Counted from the first letter of the stretch, positions 1 to 9,963 are shown. The stretch: DNA of 64,000 bases from Methylosinus sp. H3A (GCF_015709455.1 NZ_JADNQW010000005.1:1612001-1676000), one strand, 5' to 3'. Numbers and translations are program-made. The notes: a model not told the origin generated them from the letters alone.

Positions 1-123
1 CCTCTGCCCATGGCGCATGCGGTCGTGCCCTATCGGATGGCGCTGCGCACCACCGTCGGCATGCTGACCGTCGAGCCCGCCGAATTCCATCTCGGCGGGC
101 GTCGCCAGGCCGCGGATCAATAG
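1..123 (+). CDS. C-terminal end of an unidentified protein
   Basis: An open frame enters from the left edge and stops with TAG at 121-123, giving 40 C-terminal residues that include VVPYRMALRTTVGML and end in GGRRQAADQ. GC-rich third codon positions suggest real coding. I do not recognise the family from this tail. It converges on the DUF1190 gene on the other strand, 17 bases away. Confidence 0.5.
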   Translation, partial: PLPMAHAVVPYRMALRTTVGMLTVEPAEFHLGGRRQAADQ

Positions 124-140
124 GCGCGCGAGCGGCCTCT

Positions 141-542
141 TCAGTCGAGGCGGATTTCGCGCGTCTTCTTGCGGTTCAGCCGATCGGAATCATATTCGAG
201 ATAGCGCACCTCTCTCGGCTCCGCCGATCCCGGCGCGAGGCAGAAGGAGGGCGAGGGCGTGAAGCGCCCGTCCGGTCCGGCGAAACATTCCGAAAAGCGC
301 ACTTCGCAATCGAAGGACGTCTCCGTGTGGGGCGCGACGCGGGCGACGAGCGCGCGCGCTTTGTCCACTGCGCCGGCGCAGAGGCCGGCGTCGAGGCCAT
401 AGGCGCGGCACTGCTGGACCGTCGCCATGTAGCGCCCCTCGCCCGAACAGGCGGGTGTGCGGCGATAGCCGAAGAACCAGACGGCGCCGATGAGCGTCGC
501 GAGGGCGGCGACGGCGATGAAGGTGAGAGAAGGGCGGGCCAT
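141..542 (-). CDS. DUF1190-like membrane-anchored protein
   Basis: A 133-residue protein. Residues about 7-24 form one hydrophobic N-terminal segment, a membrane anchor or uncleaved signal. The rest is exported in character and carries several cysteines in the pattern C(x3)G(x5)C(x18)C(x6)C. It includes an FxxCF-like stretch followed by DGRFTPSPSFCLAP, which matches the repeated cysteine pattern of DUF1190 (YgiB-type) proteins as I remember them. Function in the family is unknown; an envelope location is inferred. The ATG at 542 has no strong ribosome binding site upstream. Confidence 0.6.
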   Translation of the reverse strand: MARPSLTFIAVAALATLIGAVWFFGYRRTPACSGEGRYMATVQQCRAYGLDAGLCAGAVDKARALVARVAPHTETSFDCEVRFSECFAGPDGRFTPSPSFCLAPGSAEPREVRYLEYDSDRLNRKKTREIRLD

Positions 543-923
543 TGGCGTCGGTTTTTCCGTTCTTCTTCGTCGAGCCGCAGCTTCATTAACGGCGCCGCAC
601 GCGGCTCCGCAAGCCCCAAAGACGGCGATGAGGGCGGCGCCGCATCTTGACGAGCATCAAAGGCTAATATAATTGCCAGCAACGTGTCGCGGGCGTGGAT
701 CGCGGCCTGGCTCGGCCGCTCGAAGAGGAGCGCCGGGCGTGAAAGACCGTCGGCGCGTCTCGGATCGCGGTCGGCCCATCCAGGGCGTTCTCGGAATTCG
801 AGCCGGCGATGATATCCACCAAAGCGTATCTCACTTAACAGGCGAGACTTCGTCTGTCTTGGGTGATATCGTTGCACGGCTGGCAGCCTGAACGAGATCG
901 GGCGTTAAAGAGGAGGAAGCGTT
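543..923. other. Intergenic region, no convincing gene
   Basis: About 380 bases without a supported gene; open frames here lack ribosome binding sites and family likeness. Near the right side an imperfect inverted pair, GATATCCACCAA and TTGGGTGATATC, flanks a small AGAC-TTC-GTCT hairpin (about 810-870). It lies upstream of the 37-residue peptide gene and may hold its promoter or a regulatory site. The role is inferred from position only. Confidence 0.35.
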
Positions 924-1037
924 ATGGGAGCAATTCTCGAGCTTACGAGCTATGCGGCGACGCCGGTTGGCATGATCGCGATCATCGCGCTCGGCGCCGC
1001 GGCGTATTTCGCCGCTCGCTGGGTTCTGAGCGACTGA
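924..1037 (+). CDS. 37-residue single-pass membrane peptide
   Basis: ATG at 924 follows a strong Shine-Dalgarno AGGAGGA (911-917) at good spacing. The 37-codon product starts MGAILELTSYAATP, contains a hydrophobic stretch GMIAIIALGAAAYFAARW (residues 16-33) and ends in LSD. It therefore looks like a one-span inner-membrane peptide. A perfect intrinsic terminator follows 28 bases after the stop, so this is probably a monocistronic small-protein gene. The family is not recognised. Confidence rests on the ribosome binding site, the membrane segment and the dedicated terminator. Confidence 0.6.
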   Translation: MGAILELTSYAATPVGMIAIIALGAAAYFAARWVLSD

Positions 1038-1065
1038 CGCTTCAGAACCGGTCTACGGATATGAT

Positions 1066-1102
1066 GCGGCGCATCGGCTCGTTCGATGCGCCGCTTCTTT
1101 TT
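1066..1102 (+). terminator. Intrinsic terminator after the 37-residue peptide gene
   Basis: A perfect 11-base stem GCGGCGCATCG (1066-1076) pairs with 1084-1094 around a 7-base loop and is followed by TTCTTTTT (1095-1102). This is a classical rho-independent terminator pointing rightward. It separates the small peptide gene from the regulator gene starting at 1266. Confidence 0.85.
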
Positions 1103-1265
1103 GGCGTCGTCGCGCTGGAAAGAATCCGCCTCGAGCGTTGCGAAAGATGCGCCGAGGCTTTCCAATGGAAGCCGCAGGTTATATAGTCGGGCCTACCCAC
1201 TCGGGGGGCGCCGCCGCCCGAGTGCATCCTGGCTGCGACCGCAGCGCTTTCACTTGGAGTGGCCC

Positions 1266-2123
1266 ATGGCCTCGACGTCTTCGACGAAGCTCGGAGATGA
1301 ACGACCGCGAGCCGTCGGACGTCCCGGGCCGATCCGCGCGCCCGAACGTCCCGCGACGCAGGCGGCCGACAGCGCGCCGACCGCTCCACGCCAGAAGGCC
1401 GAGCGTTCGGGCGAAGACCGCGGCGAGACGGGCGCGGCTTTTCCGATCGACGTCGCCATCGCCGACAAGAGCCCGCTGATCCTGGCCGGGCTCGAGGCGC
1501 TGCTCGCCGACGACCGCCGCTTCAATCTCGTGCTGAAGGTCACGGACGGCGAGGAGTTTCTCGACGCCGCCAAGCTGCAGCGCTTCCAGATCGCCATCAT
1601 CGGCTGGCAATTGCCGACGCTGCACGCGCGGGAAGTGCTGCGCGCGCTGTCGCGCCAGCCCTCCGCGCCCAAGATCGTCGTCTATAGCGGCACCAATGAT
1701 CCCGCCGCGCCGGCGGAGACGCTGCAATTGGGCGGCGCCGGCTTCGTCAGCAAGCGCGCTCCGCCGGAGCGCCTGCTCGACGTGCTCGCCTCGGTGGCGG
1801 CGGGCGACATGGTGTTTCCCTTCGTCGACATCCGCAAGATGCGCGCCGATCCGCTGGAGAATCTCACTCTGCGCGAGCGCAGCCTGTTGTCGGCGCTCGG
1901 CTCCGGCCACACCAACAACCAGCTCGCCAAGGATTTCGGCGTCTCGATCAACACGATCAAATTCCACTTGCGCAATTTGTTCGAGAAGCTCGAGGTGCGC
2001 AATCGCGCCCAGGCGATCGCGCTGTTCCTGGAGATGAAGCACGGCTCCTGGACCGCGGCGACCTCGGGCGGCCGCGCCGAGTCGGCGGGCGCCTCCCGCT
2101 CCAGGAAGTCCTCGCGCGACTGA
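1266..2123 (+). CDS. Atypical LuxR/NarL-type response regulator
   Basis: A 285-residue protein starting at the ATG at 1266, which has GGAG (1256-1259) six bases upstream. Residues 1-58 are a low-complexity, probably disordered tail. Residues about 60-178 are a receiver-like domain and residues about 200-258 a LuxR/NarL helix-turn-helix (NLTLRERSLLSAL, then FGVSINTIKFHLRNLFEKL). The receiver is degenerate. The acidic pair near strand 1 is D67-K68 instead of D-D, and the phosphoacceptor position in IAIIGWQLP is glycine (G113). The later Ser (S141) and Lys (K163) are kept. It is therefore probably a phosphorylation-independent DNA-binding regulator. No histidine kinase is adjacent. It converges with the YdcF-type gene. 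Confidence 0.85.
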   Translation: MASTSSTKLGDERPRAVGRPGPIRAPERPATQAADSAPTAPRQKAERSGEDRGETGAAFPIDVAIADKSPLILAGLEALLADDRRFNLVLKVTDGEEFLDAAKLQRFQIAIIGWQLPTLHAREVLRALSRQPSAPKIVVYSGTNDPAAPAETLQLGGAGFVSKRAPPERLLDVLASVAAGDMVFPFVDIRKMRADPLENLTLRERSLLSALGSGHTNNQLAKDFGVSINTIKFHLRNLFEKLEVRNRAQAIALFLEMKHGSWTAATSGGRAESAGASRSRKSSRD

Positions 2124-2142
2124 CGCGCCCAGTGACGCGCGT

Positions 2143-2949
2143 TTACTGGCCGGCTTCGGGCGCTGGAAACAGAGCGTCGGTCTTCCCGGTCAGCCAGTAG
2201 GCGAGGAGGCCGATCCATTCATGCGCCGTGAGATCGACGAGCCGGAGCATTTCGGGCGCGTTCTTGTGAAGGCTGATGTCCATCCAGGATCCCCTCGTGT
2301 GATAGGCGACGGGATAGGGGATCGCTGGAAAGCCCACCCGTCGAAAAATGCCGACAGAGCGCGGCATATGCATCGCCGATGTGACCAGTAGCCAGGGCTC
2401 CCCCGGCCGCGGCGACGCCAGCTCGCGGGAGTAGACGGCGTTCTCGAATGTGTTGCGCGATTTGTCCTCGAGGATGATCCGCGCCGGATCGACGCCCATC
2501 TGCTCGAGAAATCGTCCGGCGACCTGCGCCTCGGAAAAGGGCGAGCCGCGCAGCGACGACGAGCCTCCCGAGAAGAGGATGCGGGCTTGCGGATAGCGGC
2601 GCGACAATTCGACTGTGGCCGTCAATCGCTCGGCGGAATCATTGAAGGCGACGCCGCCGCGCGCCATGCTGATGTTCTCGTCGAAGGCGCCGCCGAGCAC
2701 GATGATTCCACCGGGCGCCGGCATATCGGCCGCCGGCCGCGCGAAACGATTTTCCAAGGGCAGCGCCAGATAGATCGCGAGCGGCGAAAAGGACATTGCC
2801 AGAAGGGCGAGCACTCCCGCCGTCGCCAGCGTGCGGCCCGTTTTCGCGAAGCGCGTGAATAGCAGAGCGACGCCGATCGACGCGAGAAGCAAAGCCAGAT
2901 GCGCCGGATTGACGAAGAATTCGGCGATCTTGGAAAGTTGAAAGAACAT
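2143..2949 (-). CDS. YdcF/ElyC/SanA-family (DUF218) membrane protein
   Basis: A 268-residue protein. Start chosen at ATG 2949 because MFFQLSKIAEFFVNPAHL is the usual N-terminus of this family; a TTG at 2961 is the alternative. Two hydrophobic segments (about residues 15-31 and 37-58) precede a DUF218 domain. That domain has the core GGIIVLGGAF, the glycine/serine motif ILFSGGSSS, the segment ILEDKSRNTFENA and the segment LLVTSAMHMPRS. Members of the family act in envelope and peptidoglycan maintenance in enterobacteria (ElyC, SanA); the exact reaction is not known. It lies 72 bases downstream of the ETF-QO stop on the same strand. Confidence 0.85.
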   Translation of the reverse strand: MFFQLSKIAEFFVNPAHLALLLASIGVALLFTRFAKTGRTLATAGVLALLAMSFSPLAIYLALPLENRFARPAADMPAPGGIIVLGGAFDENISMARGGVAFNDSAERLTATVELSRRYPQARILFSGGSSSLRGSPFSEAQVAGRFLEQMGVDPARIILEDKSRNTFENAVYSRELASPRPGEPWLLVTSAMHMPRSVGIFRRVGFPAIPYPVAYHTRGSWMDISLHKNAPEMLRLVDLTAHEWIGLLAYWLTGKTDALFPAPEAGQ

Positions 2950-3021
2950 TGTCGCTCGCAATGGTCGGGGCCGTCGGCGACGGGCGGACGCCTGCGCGGC
3001 GCCCGCCCGCCCGACGATCGC

Positions 3022-4698
3022 TCACATATTCGGATAATTCGGGCCGCCGCCGCCCTCCGGGGGAACCCAATTTATGTTCTGCGCCGGATCCTTGATGTCG
3101 CAAGTCTTGCAATGCACGCAATTCTGCGCGTTGATGACGAAGCGCGGATCGCTCTTCGTCGCCTCCTCCGCATAGACCACCTCATAGACCCCCGCCGGGC
3201 AGTAGAGCCGCGCCGGCTCGCCATAAATCGGCAGATTCTTCTCGATCGGGACCGACGGATCGCGAAGCGTCAGATGGCACGGCTGATCCTCCTCATGGTT
3301 CGTGTTGGAGACGAACACGGAGGAGAGCTTGTCGAAGACCACTTTGCTGGTGAGCTTCGGATAGACGATCGGCGTCACCTGCGAGAGCGGCTTCAGGCAG
3401 GCGTGATCCGGCTTGCCATGCTTCAGCGTGCCGAAGATCGAGAAGCCGAACAGCTCATTCGTCCACATGTCGAAGCCGCCGAGCGCAATGCCGAGCTTGG
3501 TGCCGAATTTCGACAGCAGCGGCTTCACATTGCGGACCGGCTTCAAATCCTTGCCGATGTCGCTGGTGCGCCAGGCGGCGTCATAGGCCGAAACCTCGTC
3601 ATGCGCGCGGCCTTCCGCCAGCGCCGCCGCCACATGATCGGCGGCGAGAATGCCGGACAGCACGGCGTTGTGCGAACCCTTTATGCGCGGGACATTCATG
3701 AAGCCGGCCGAGCAGCCGATCAGCGCGCCGCCGGGGAAGGTCAGCTTGGGCACGCTCTGCCAGCCGCCCGAGGTCAGCGCGCGCGCGCCATAGGCGAGAC
3801 GCTGCCCGCCTTCCAGCACCGGCGCGATGGACGGATGCGCCTTGAAGCGCTGGAACTCATCGAAGGGCGAGAGCGTCGGATTGGAATAGTTGAGATAGAC
3901 GACGAAGCCGACCGAAACGAGGTCCTCGTCGAAATGATAGAGGAAGGAGCCGCCGCCTGTGTCGTCGGCGAGCGGCCAGCCGACCGAATGCTGCATATGG
4001 CCGGGGCGGTGCTTCTCCTTGGGGATGCGCCACAGCTCCTTGAGGCCGATGCTGAATTTCTGCGGCTCGCTATCAGCGTCGAGCGCGTATTTCTTCAGCA
4101 GCTCCTTGGCCAGCGAGCCGCGCGCGCCTTCCGCGATCAGCGTATATTTGCCGCGCAGCTCCATGCCGCGGGTAAAGCTGTCCTTGGGCGCGCCGTCGCG
4201 GCCGACGCCCATATCGCCCGTGGCGACGCCGAGCACTTCGCCCTTTTCGCCATAGAGCAGCTCGGCGCCGGCGAAGCCCGGATAAATCTCGACGCCGAGC
4301 CCCTCCGCCTCCTGCGCCAGAAAGCGCACGACGCTGGCGAGCGAGCCGATGAACGTGCCCTCATTGCTCATCAGCTTGGGATTGATCACATGCGGGATGG
4401 TGACGGCGCTGGTCGAGGTCAGCCAGAGCATGTCGTCGCTGGTCACTTTCGTCTTCAGCGGCGCGTCGTCGCGGCTGCGCCAGTCCGGCAGCAGGCGGTC
4501 GAGGCCGATCGGATCGATGACCGCGCCGGAGAGAATATGCGCGCCGGGCTCCGAGCCCTTCTCGATGACGACGACCGAGAGATCGGGCGAAATCTGCTTG
4601 AGGCGGATCGCGGCGGAGAGGCCGGCCGGGCCGGCTCCGACGATCACGACGTCGTAATCCATAGCTTCGCGCGGGGGCAATTCTTCTGTCTCAGCCAT
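3022..4698 (-). CDS. Electron transfer flavoprotein-ubiquinone oxidoreductase
   Basis: A 558-residue protein, the usual length of ETF-QO. It passes electrons from reduced electron transfer flavoprotein to ubiquinone at the inner membrane. The N-terminus has the FAD dinucleotide-binding motif GAGPAG (residues 21-26). The C-terminus has the 4Fe-4S binding region: CPAGVYEV followed by a CxxC plus Cys cluster (NCVHCKTCDIKDP), ending in GGGPNYPNM. ATG at 4698 is chosen because GGGA lies upstream and MAETEELPPREAMDYDVVIV fits the family; ATG at 4710 is possible. A much longer open frame extends upstream through repeat DNA and is not believed to be translated. Confidence 0.93.
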   Translation of the reverse strand: MAETEELPPREAMDYDVVIVGAGPAGLSAAIRLKQISPDLSVVVIEKGSEPGAHILSGAVIDPIGLDRLLPDWRSRDDAPLKTKVTSDDMLWLTSTSAVTIPHVINPKLMSNEGTFIGSLASVVRFLAQEAEGLGVEIYPGFAGAELLYGEKGEVLGVATGDMGVGRDGAPKDSFTRGMELRGKYTLIAEGARGSLAKELLKKYALDADSEPQKFSIGLKELWRIPKEKHRPGHMQHSVGWPLADDTGGGSFLYHFDEDLVSVGFVVYLNYSNPTLSPFDEFQRFKAHPSIAPVLEGGQRLAYGARALTSGGWQSVPKLTFPGGALIGCSAGFMNVPRIKGSHNAVLSGILAADHVAAALAEGRAHDEVSAYDAAWRTSDIGKDLKPVRNVKPLLSKFGTKLGIALGGFDMWTNELFGFSIFGTLKHGKPDHACLKPLSQVTPIVYPKLTSKVVFDKLSSVFVSNTNHEEDQPCHLTLRDPSVPIEKNLPIYGEPARLYCPAGVYEVVYAEEATKSDPRFVINAQNCVHCKTCDIKDPAQNINWVPPEGGGGPNYPNM

Positions 4699-4885
4699 CG
4701 TCTTTCCCATTTCCGGGCGCGGTCCCTTTCGGGCGCAGTTCGAGACGCGAGGGGAAGGCCCTCGCGTCGGCGAATTTAGAATGAGAGCGATTTCATGTTT
4801 TTTCGAAAGAGGAAACCCCCGGGCCATGGATTTGGGGCAAGTTTTTCGCCCAAAGAGCCGCCCCCGCCGAATCTTCGGCGCGCTT

Positions 4886-5060
4886 CCTTCTCCCACGCGT
4901 GGGAGAAGGTGGCCCTCGCGTAAGCGAGGGTCGGATGAGGGTCCCCGCCGCTCGCCGAGCCGCGCGCCGCTCATGAATCGAATGCGAAACGGCTCACCTG
5001 CGCGGACCCTCATCCGACCTCGCTTCGCGAGGCCACCTTCTCCCGCGAGCGGGAGAAGGA
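4886..5060. repeat. Palindromic repeat element with two long inverted arms
   Basis: The left arm (4886-4943) begins CCTTCTCCCACGCGTGGGAG and ends GGATGAGGGTCC. The right arm (5013-5060) begins GGACCCTCATCCGACC and ends CGGGAGAAGG. The arms are inverted copies, and each holds inner palindromes (TCTCCC...GGGAGA; CCTCGC...GCGAGG). This matches the dispersed 'CTCCCxxGCGGGAGAAGGTGG' repeats common in rhizobial genomes. It lies upstream of the ETF-QO start and left of the TIR gene. No gene is supported here. Confidence 0.75.
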
Positions 5061-5090
5061 ATGCGCGAGCCACATGCCACAACTGTTCCC

Positions 5091-5196
5091 TCACGCTGAG
5101 GAGCCCGCGAAGCTTGCGTCTCGAAGCGTCGAAGCGCGCCCTGGATCATCCTTCGAGGCTTTTTGCGTTCCGCAAAAAGCGCCTCAGTATGAGGGG
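5091..5196. repeat. Second dispersed repeat with a stem-loop core
   Basis: The block begins near CTCACGCTGAGGAGCCCGC, contains GCGTCTCGAAG and ends near CAGTATGAGGGG. A perfect 10-base stem GCTTTTTGCG (5158-5167) / CGCAAAAAGC (5171-5180) with a 3-base loop lies inside. It resembles another abundant alphaproteobacterial interspersed repeat family. From about 5197 to 5540 I see no further gene, only a less GC-rich stretch leading into the TIR gene. Confidence 0.65.
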
Positions 5197-5540
5197 ATTG
5201 TATTTGCCGGGAGGAAGCGGTCGCCGGGGAACTGAGTGAATTGGATGGCGGGAGCGCCCCGGCACAAATTTCGCCGATGCGCCAGGAGCAGACGTCTGTC
5301 CGTCCGAGAAGCGGAAATTGAGCCTTAGACTCAGGTATTTGGCACTGCACCGCATATCCGTGGCCGAAATTCAGGGCAGCATGTCTCTAGCGCGCTCGCA
5401 GGAAAACGCGTCGCATGGGCAGGCGGAACTCCCGCCAAGCGCTGCTTGAATTGCGTCGAAAAGGCTCCTTGAGGGAAATGTGACGATCGCTCATTCTCGC
5501 ATATGTTGTGGCGATCGAATTTCGAAATCGAGTCGCCTTC

Positions 5541-7199
5541 ATGCAGAACAGAGATCCACTCGCCTTCTTGAGTTATGTCCGAGATGATGACGCGCATGAC
5601 CTTGGCCGCATATCAGATCTGAGAATGCGCCTCGCAGGCGAAGTCCGCATGCAGACCGGCCGTCCCTTTCCGATCTTTCAGGACCGCAATGACATAAATT
5701 GGGGTGAGCAGTGGAGGGAACGAATCAAGGGGGCTATCGACAGCATCACCTTCCTGATCCCGATCATGACGCCGAGCTATTTTCGTAGCCATATGTGCCG
5801 TGAAGAGTTCGAGGCGTTTCTACTTCGCGAGCGCGCGCTTGGCCTTCCTCGCCTGATTTTGCCGATCTACTACGTCTCAGCCGACGAAATGGACGAGGCG
5901 GCCAAGCATCCAGACGACATGGCAACGGTTCTACGGGAGCGAAACTGGTCGGACTGGCGTGAACTGAGATTTCCTCCGCTCGACCATCCGATCATACGCG
6001 AACAGATCGCGACACTCGCAAAAACCATCAAGCAGACGATGGTCGAGTTGCGCGCCGAGATTGACGCTGCAACTCAAAGCAAGCTCCAACCGGTCCAAGC
6101 CGTGCCGTCACCACCACCACCACCACCACCACCTCCTCCTCCTCCTCCTCCTCCGGCTGAGGTCGCAGCTCCGCAGTCCGCCATTGTCGAGAATCCGCTT
6201 GCGATCCCCGTGGTGCGGGTCGAAAAAGCCTCAGCAAGCGCCCTCAAGCGTGCGCAGAAACAGCCGTACTACGTGTACACAACGAAATTTGACGAGGTGA
6301 TCAGCCCCCGCCAGCTGATGTCATCTGACGAAAGTCTTCGTCTGCACCAAACTCTCCTTCAAACCATTCGTGCAAAGTCCCAGGAATTTGACGACGCGAT
6401 TCAGAGCGGAACCGCCGAGATAGCTGACGTCGCAAACAAGCAGGACGTTTCGATGTCTATCCTGATTGACAATTCAGGAAGCTTGCGCGGAAAAAAGATT
6501 GAAGACGTTGCCGCATGGACGTCGATCGCATCCTCGATCATGTCGAGTGCTGGCGTCAGCAACGAGATCTTGGGATTCACCACTAAGGCTTGGAAGGGCG
6601 GTCAGTCGAGGGAAATGTGGATCTCTGACGGCAGGCCCGCCCTTCCTGGCCGCCTGAATGATCTCCGCCATATTGTATACAAGAGCTTCGACGAGACGTT
6701 TCAGGAAGCAGACATCAACTTCTCGGCCATGATTAGGGAGGGCCTTATAAAAGAAAACATCGATGGCGAAGCCCTCTTATGGGCCTATTCCCGTTTGCAG
6801 CGCCGTCATGCCGAACGTAAAATTCTCGTTGCTTTGAGCGATGGCGCTCCCGTCGACGATTCAACTATGTCGGTGAACCCCCCGGCCTTCCTGTCCGGCC
6901 ACCTCCAATCAAGCGCTGTTTGGATAAGGTCGCTGGGCGAAGTTGAGCTTTATGGTGTGGGTATCGGACACAGCGTCGACGCCTATTACGGGGAAAGCAG
7001 CCCTACACTCGATGACAGACAGATAGGCCCAGACCTCCTGAACCTCCTGTCTCTTATTCTGCGCCATGATATTCCGGCAGTCCGGGCGTTCCAGAGAGTC
7101 GTTGTACGCCCCATCGAGCTACCAGCATTACAGCTATCTCGTCCTGCGAAACGTCGTCGCCGAAGGAAGGCGTCACCCGAGGATACCATTCCTGTATAG
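5541..7199 (+). CDS. TIR domain fused to a CobT-type VWA domain
   Basis: A 552-residue protein from ATG 5541; a GTG at 5508 would add 11 residues, and neither has a strong ribosome binding site. Residues about 6-140 are a TIR domain: FLSYVRDDD near strand A, FQDRNDINWGEQW near the BB-loop region, then SYFRSHMCREEF in which E89 fits the catalytic glutamate of NAD-cleaving TIRs. A run of 15 prolines follows at about residue 187. Residues about 290-500 closely resemble the C-terminal VWA domain of cobaltochelatase CobT: MIDAS motif DNSGS (310-314), GFTTKAWKGGQSREMW, GRLNDLRHIVYKS, KENIDGEALLWA and SDGAPVDDSTMSVNP. The rest of CobT is absent. Base composition and codon use are visibly less GC-rich than in all flanking genes, suggesting transfer. 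A TIR effector sensed or gated through a VWA/AAA+ partner (CobS or another MoxR-type ATPase) is inference. Confidence 0.85.
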   Translation: MQNRDPLAFLSYVRDDDAHDLGRISDLRMRLAGEVRMQTGRPFPIFQDRNDINWGEQWRERIKGAIDSITFLIPIMTPSYFRSHMCREEFEAFLLRERALGLPRLILPIYYVSADEMDEAAKHPDDMATVLRERNWSDWRELRFPPLDHPIIREQIATLAKTIKQTMVELRAEIDAATQSKLQPVQAVPSPPPPPPPPPPPPPPPAEVAAPQSAIVENPLAIPVVRVEKASASALKRAQKQPYYVYTTKFDEVISPRQLMSSDESLRLHQTLLQTIRAKSQEFDDAIQSGTAEIADVANKQDVSMSILIDNSGSLRGKKIEDVAAWTSIASSIMSSAGVSNEILGFTTKAWKGGQSREMWISDGRPALPGRLNDLRHIVYKSFDETFQEADINFSAMIREGLIKENIDGEALLWAYSRLQRRHAERKILVALSDGAPVDDSTMSVNPPAFLSGHLQSSAVWIRSLGEVELYGVGIGHSVDAYYGESSPTLDDRQIGPDLLNLLSLILRHDIPAVRAFQRVVVRPIELPALQLSRPAKRRRRRKASPEDTIPV

Positions 7200-7989
7200 C
7201 TGTCTTTATCTGTTCGCGCCGAATACCCATCGTTGAGCGGAGCCTGGAGGTATTGACCCGATAGAGGGGTTCGCCGACATCGCGGCGTTCCCAGGGTCCG
7301 AGGGGTCAGAAGTTCGTTGGTCCCTTGACATATCCTGAAAATATTCCTATATCCCCCTCGCTCCCGCTGACGCAAGGGCGCGTTTCTCGGGTCAGGGAAC
7401 GCGGGCGGGGGCCGGCTCCATCCGGGACGGCGACCCCCGTCCCTGGACAGGCGGCGCGTCGCCGGACCGGCGTTTCTCTCCCGTCCATAGGGAGAGCGAG
7501 AGCCGTTCCGTGAGCCCAGGCATTCGGAAGCGATCGGGTCTTGAATGTGAAAACCCAGGATTCGCGGGTCCGAAATCGCCTCGGGACGTCGACGAGAAGG
7601 CGAAGCCGCGTTTCGGGACGCTCCGGAACCGATGAATATCTCTTCGCGCTGCGGCCGAAAGGGGCCGGAGCGTCCCGAACCGCCCTTCCTCCCCCGCCGC
7701 CGCGAGGCGCCGGGCGCTTCGGCGTGGGAGGATGATAGTCCTATCCTGCGAGACGCTGCCGCCGTCCTGGCCGGGACAAGCCCGGCCAAGACGTCGCGGG
7801 GCGAGGAGCCTCCGCGCTCCGCGTTGACTTCCCCGCCGCCAGCGCCTAAAAACGCGCCAATCTCGTCAGAGATGACCGATTGACCCGCCCATTCGCCCCA
7901 GAGGCGTAGGGCCAACGTCCGGCAGCGCAAAGCGCCCCCGGGCGCGATTTGCTTTGGAGTGACGTCCACTCCTAGCGCAGGAGAACCGC
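7200..7989. other. 790-base gap with inverted repeat, no supported gene
   Basis: No open frame here has a ribosome binding site plus family likeness. A perfect 15-base inverted repeat, TTCGGGACGCTCCGG (7612-7626) and its complement (7665-7679), is present. A shorter GGCCGGG-ACAAG-CCCGGCC hairpin lies near 7773-7791. The composition is mixed. The region separates the transferred-looking TIR gene from the ribosome/SRP cluster; the ffh promoter is presumably in its right part. Confidence 0.5.
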
Positions 7990-9531
<1,542 letters not shown>

Positions 9532-9611
9532 AACAGCGCGCAATGAGCGGCGCGTCGTGAACGACGCCGCTCGCTGCTCGCATCCGACCACTCGCGAAAA
9601 AGGAAAATGAA

Positions 9612-9962
9612 ATGTCCCTGAAGATCAGACTCTCCCGCGGCGGCGCCAAGAAGCGTCCCTTCTATCGCGTCGTCGTCGCCGATTCGCGCTCGCCCCGCGA
9701 CGGCCGCTTCATCGAGCGTCTCGGCACGTTCGATCCGCTGAAGCCGAAGGACGCCGCCGACCGCCTCGTGCTCGACGCCGAGAAGGCGAAGGAGTGGATC
9801 GCCAAGGGCGCGCAGGCGACCGATCGCGTCGCCCGTCTGCTCGAGAGCGTCGGCGTCGGCAAGCGCGAGGCGCATAATAATCCGCAGAAGGCTCAGCCGA
9901 AGAAGAAGGCGCAGGAGCGCGCCGCCGCTGCGGCCGCCGCCGCCGAGGCCGCCTCGGCCTGA
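9612..9962 (+). CDS. rpsP: Small ribosomal subunit protein bS16
   Basis: A 116-residue bS16, assembling early into the 30S subunit. It starts [20 protein letters not shown] with the conserved [20 protein letters not shown] segment. The C-terminal tail from about residue 95 is Lys/Ala-rich ([16 protein letters not shown]), an extension usual in alphaproteobacteria. It is 80 bases downstream of ffh in the same direction, with AAAGGA before the ATG. Confidence 0.97.
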   Translation: MSLKIRLSRGGAKKRPFYRVVVADSRSPRDGRFIERLGTFDPLKPKDAADRLVLDAEKAKEWIAKGAQATDRVARLLESVGVGKREAHNNPQKAQPKKKAQERAAAAAAAAEAASA

Positions 9963-9963
9963 T

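Noticed and set aside
877..900. Possible sigma-54 promoter (TTGCA and TGGCA elements)
   Set aside because: Spacing and order do not fit TGGCAC-N5-TTGC on either strand.
2899..4779. Long plus-strand open frame opposite ETF-QO
   Set aside because: Antisense shadow of a GC-rich gene: composition follows codon positions of ETF-QO, no family likeness, no ribosome binding site.
4698..5094. N-terminal extension of ETF-QO to 690 residues
   Set aside because: The extension crosses dispersed palindromic repeats and the family N-terminus begins at 4698.
7306..7969. Open frames on both strands in the gap before ffh
   Set aside because: Low-complexity Arg/Pro/Gly composition, no ribosome binding sites, interrupted by an inverted repeat.
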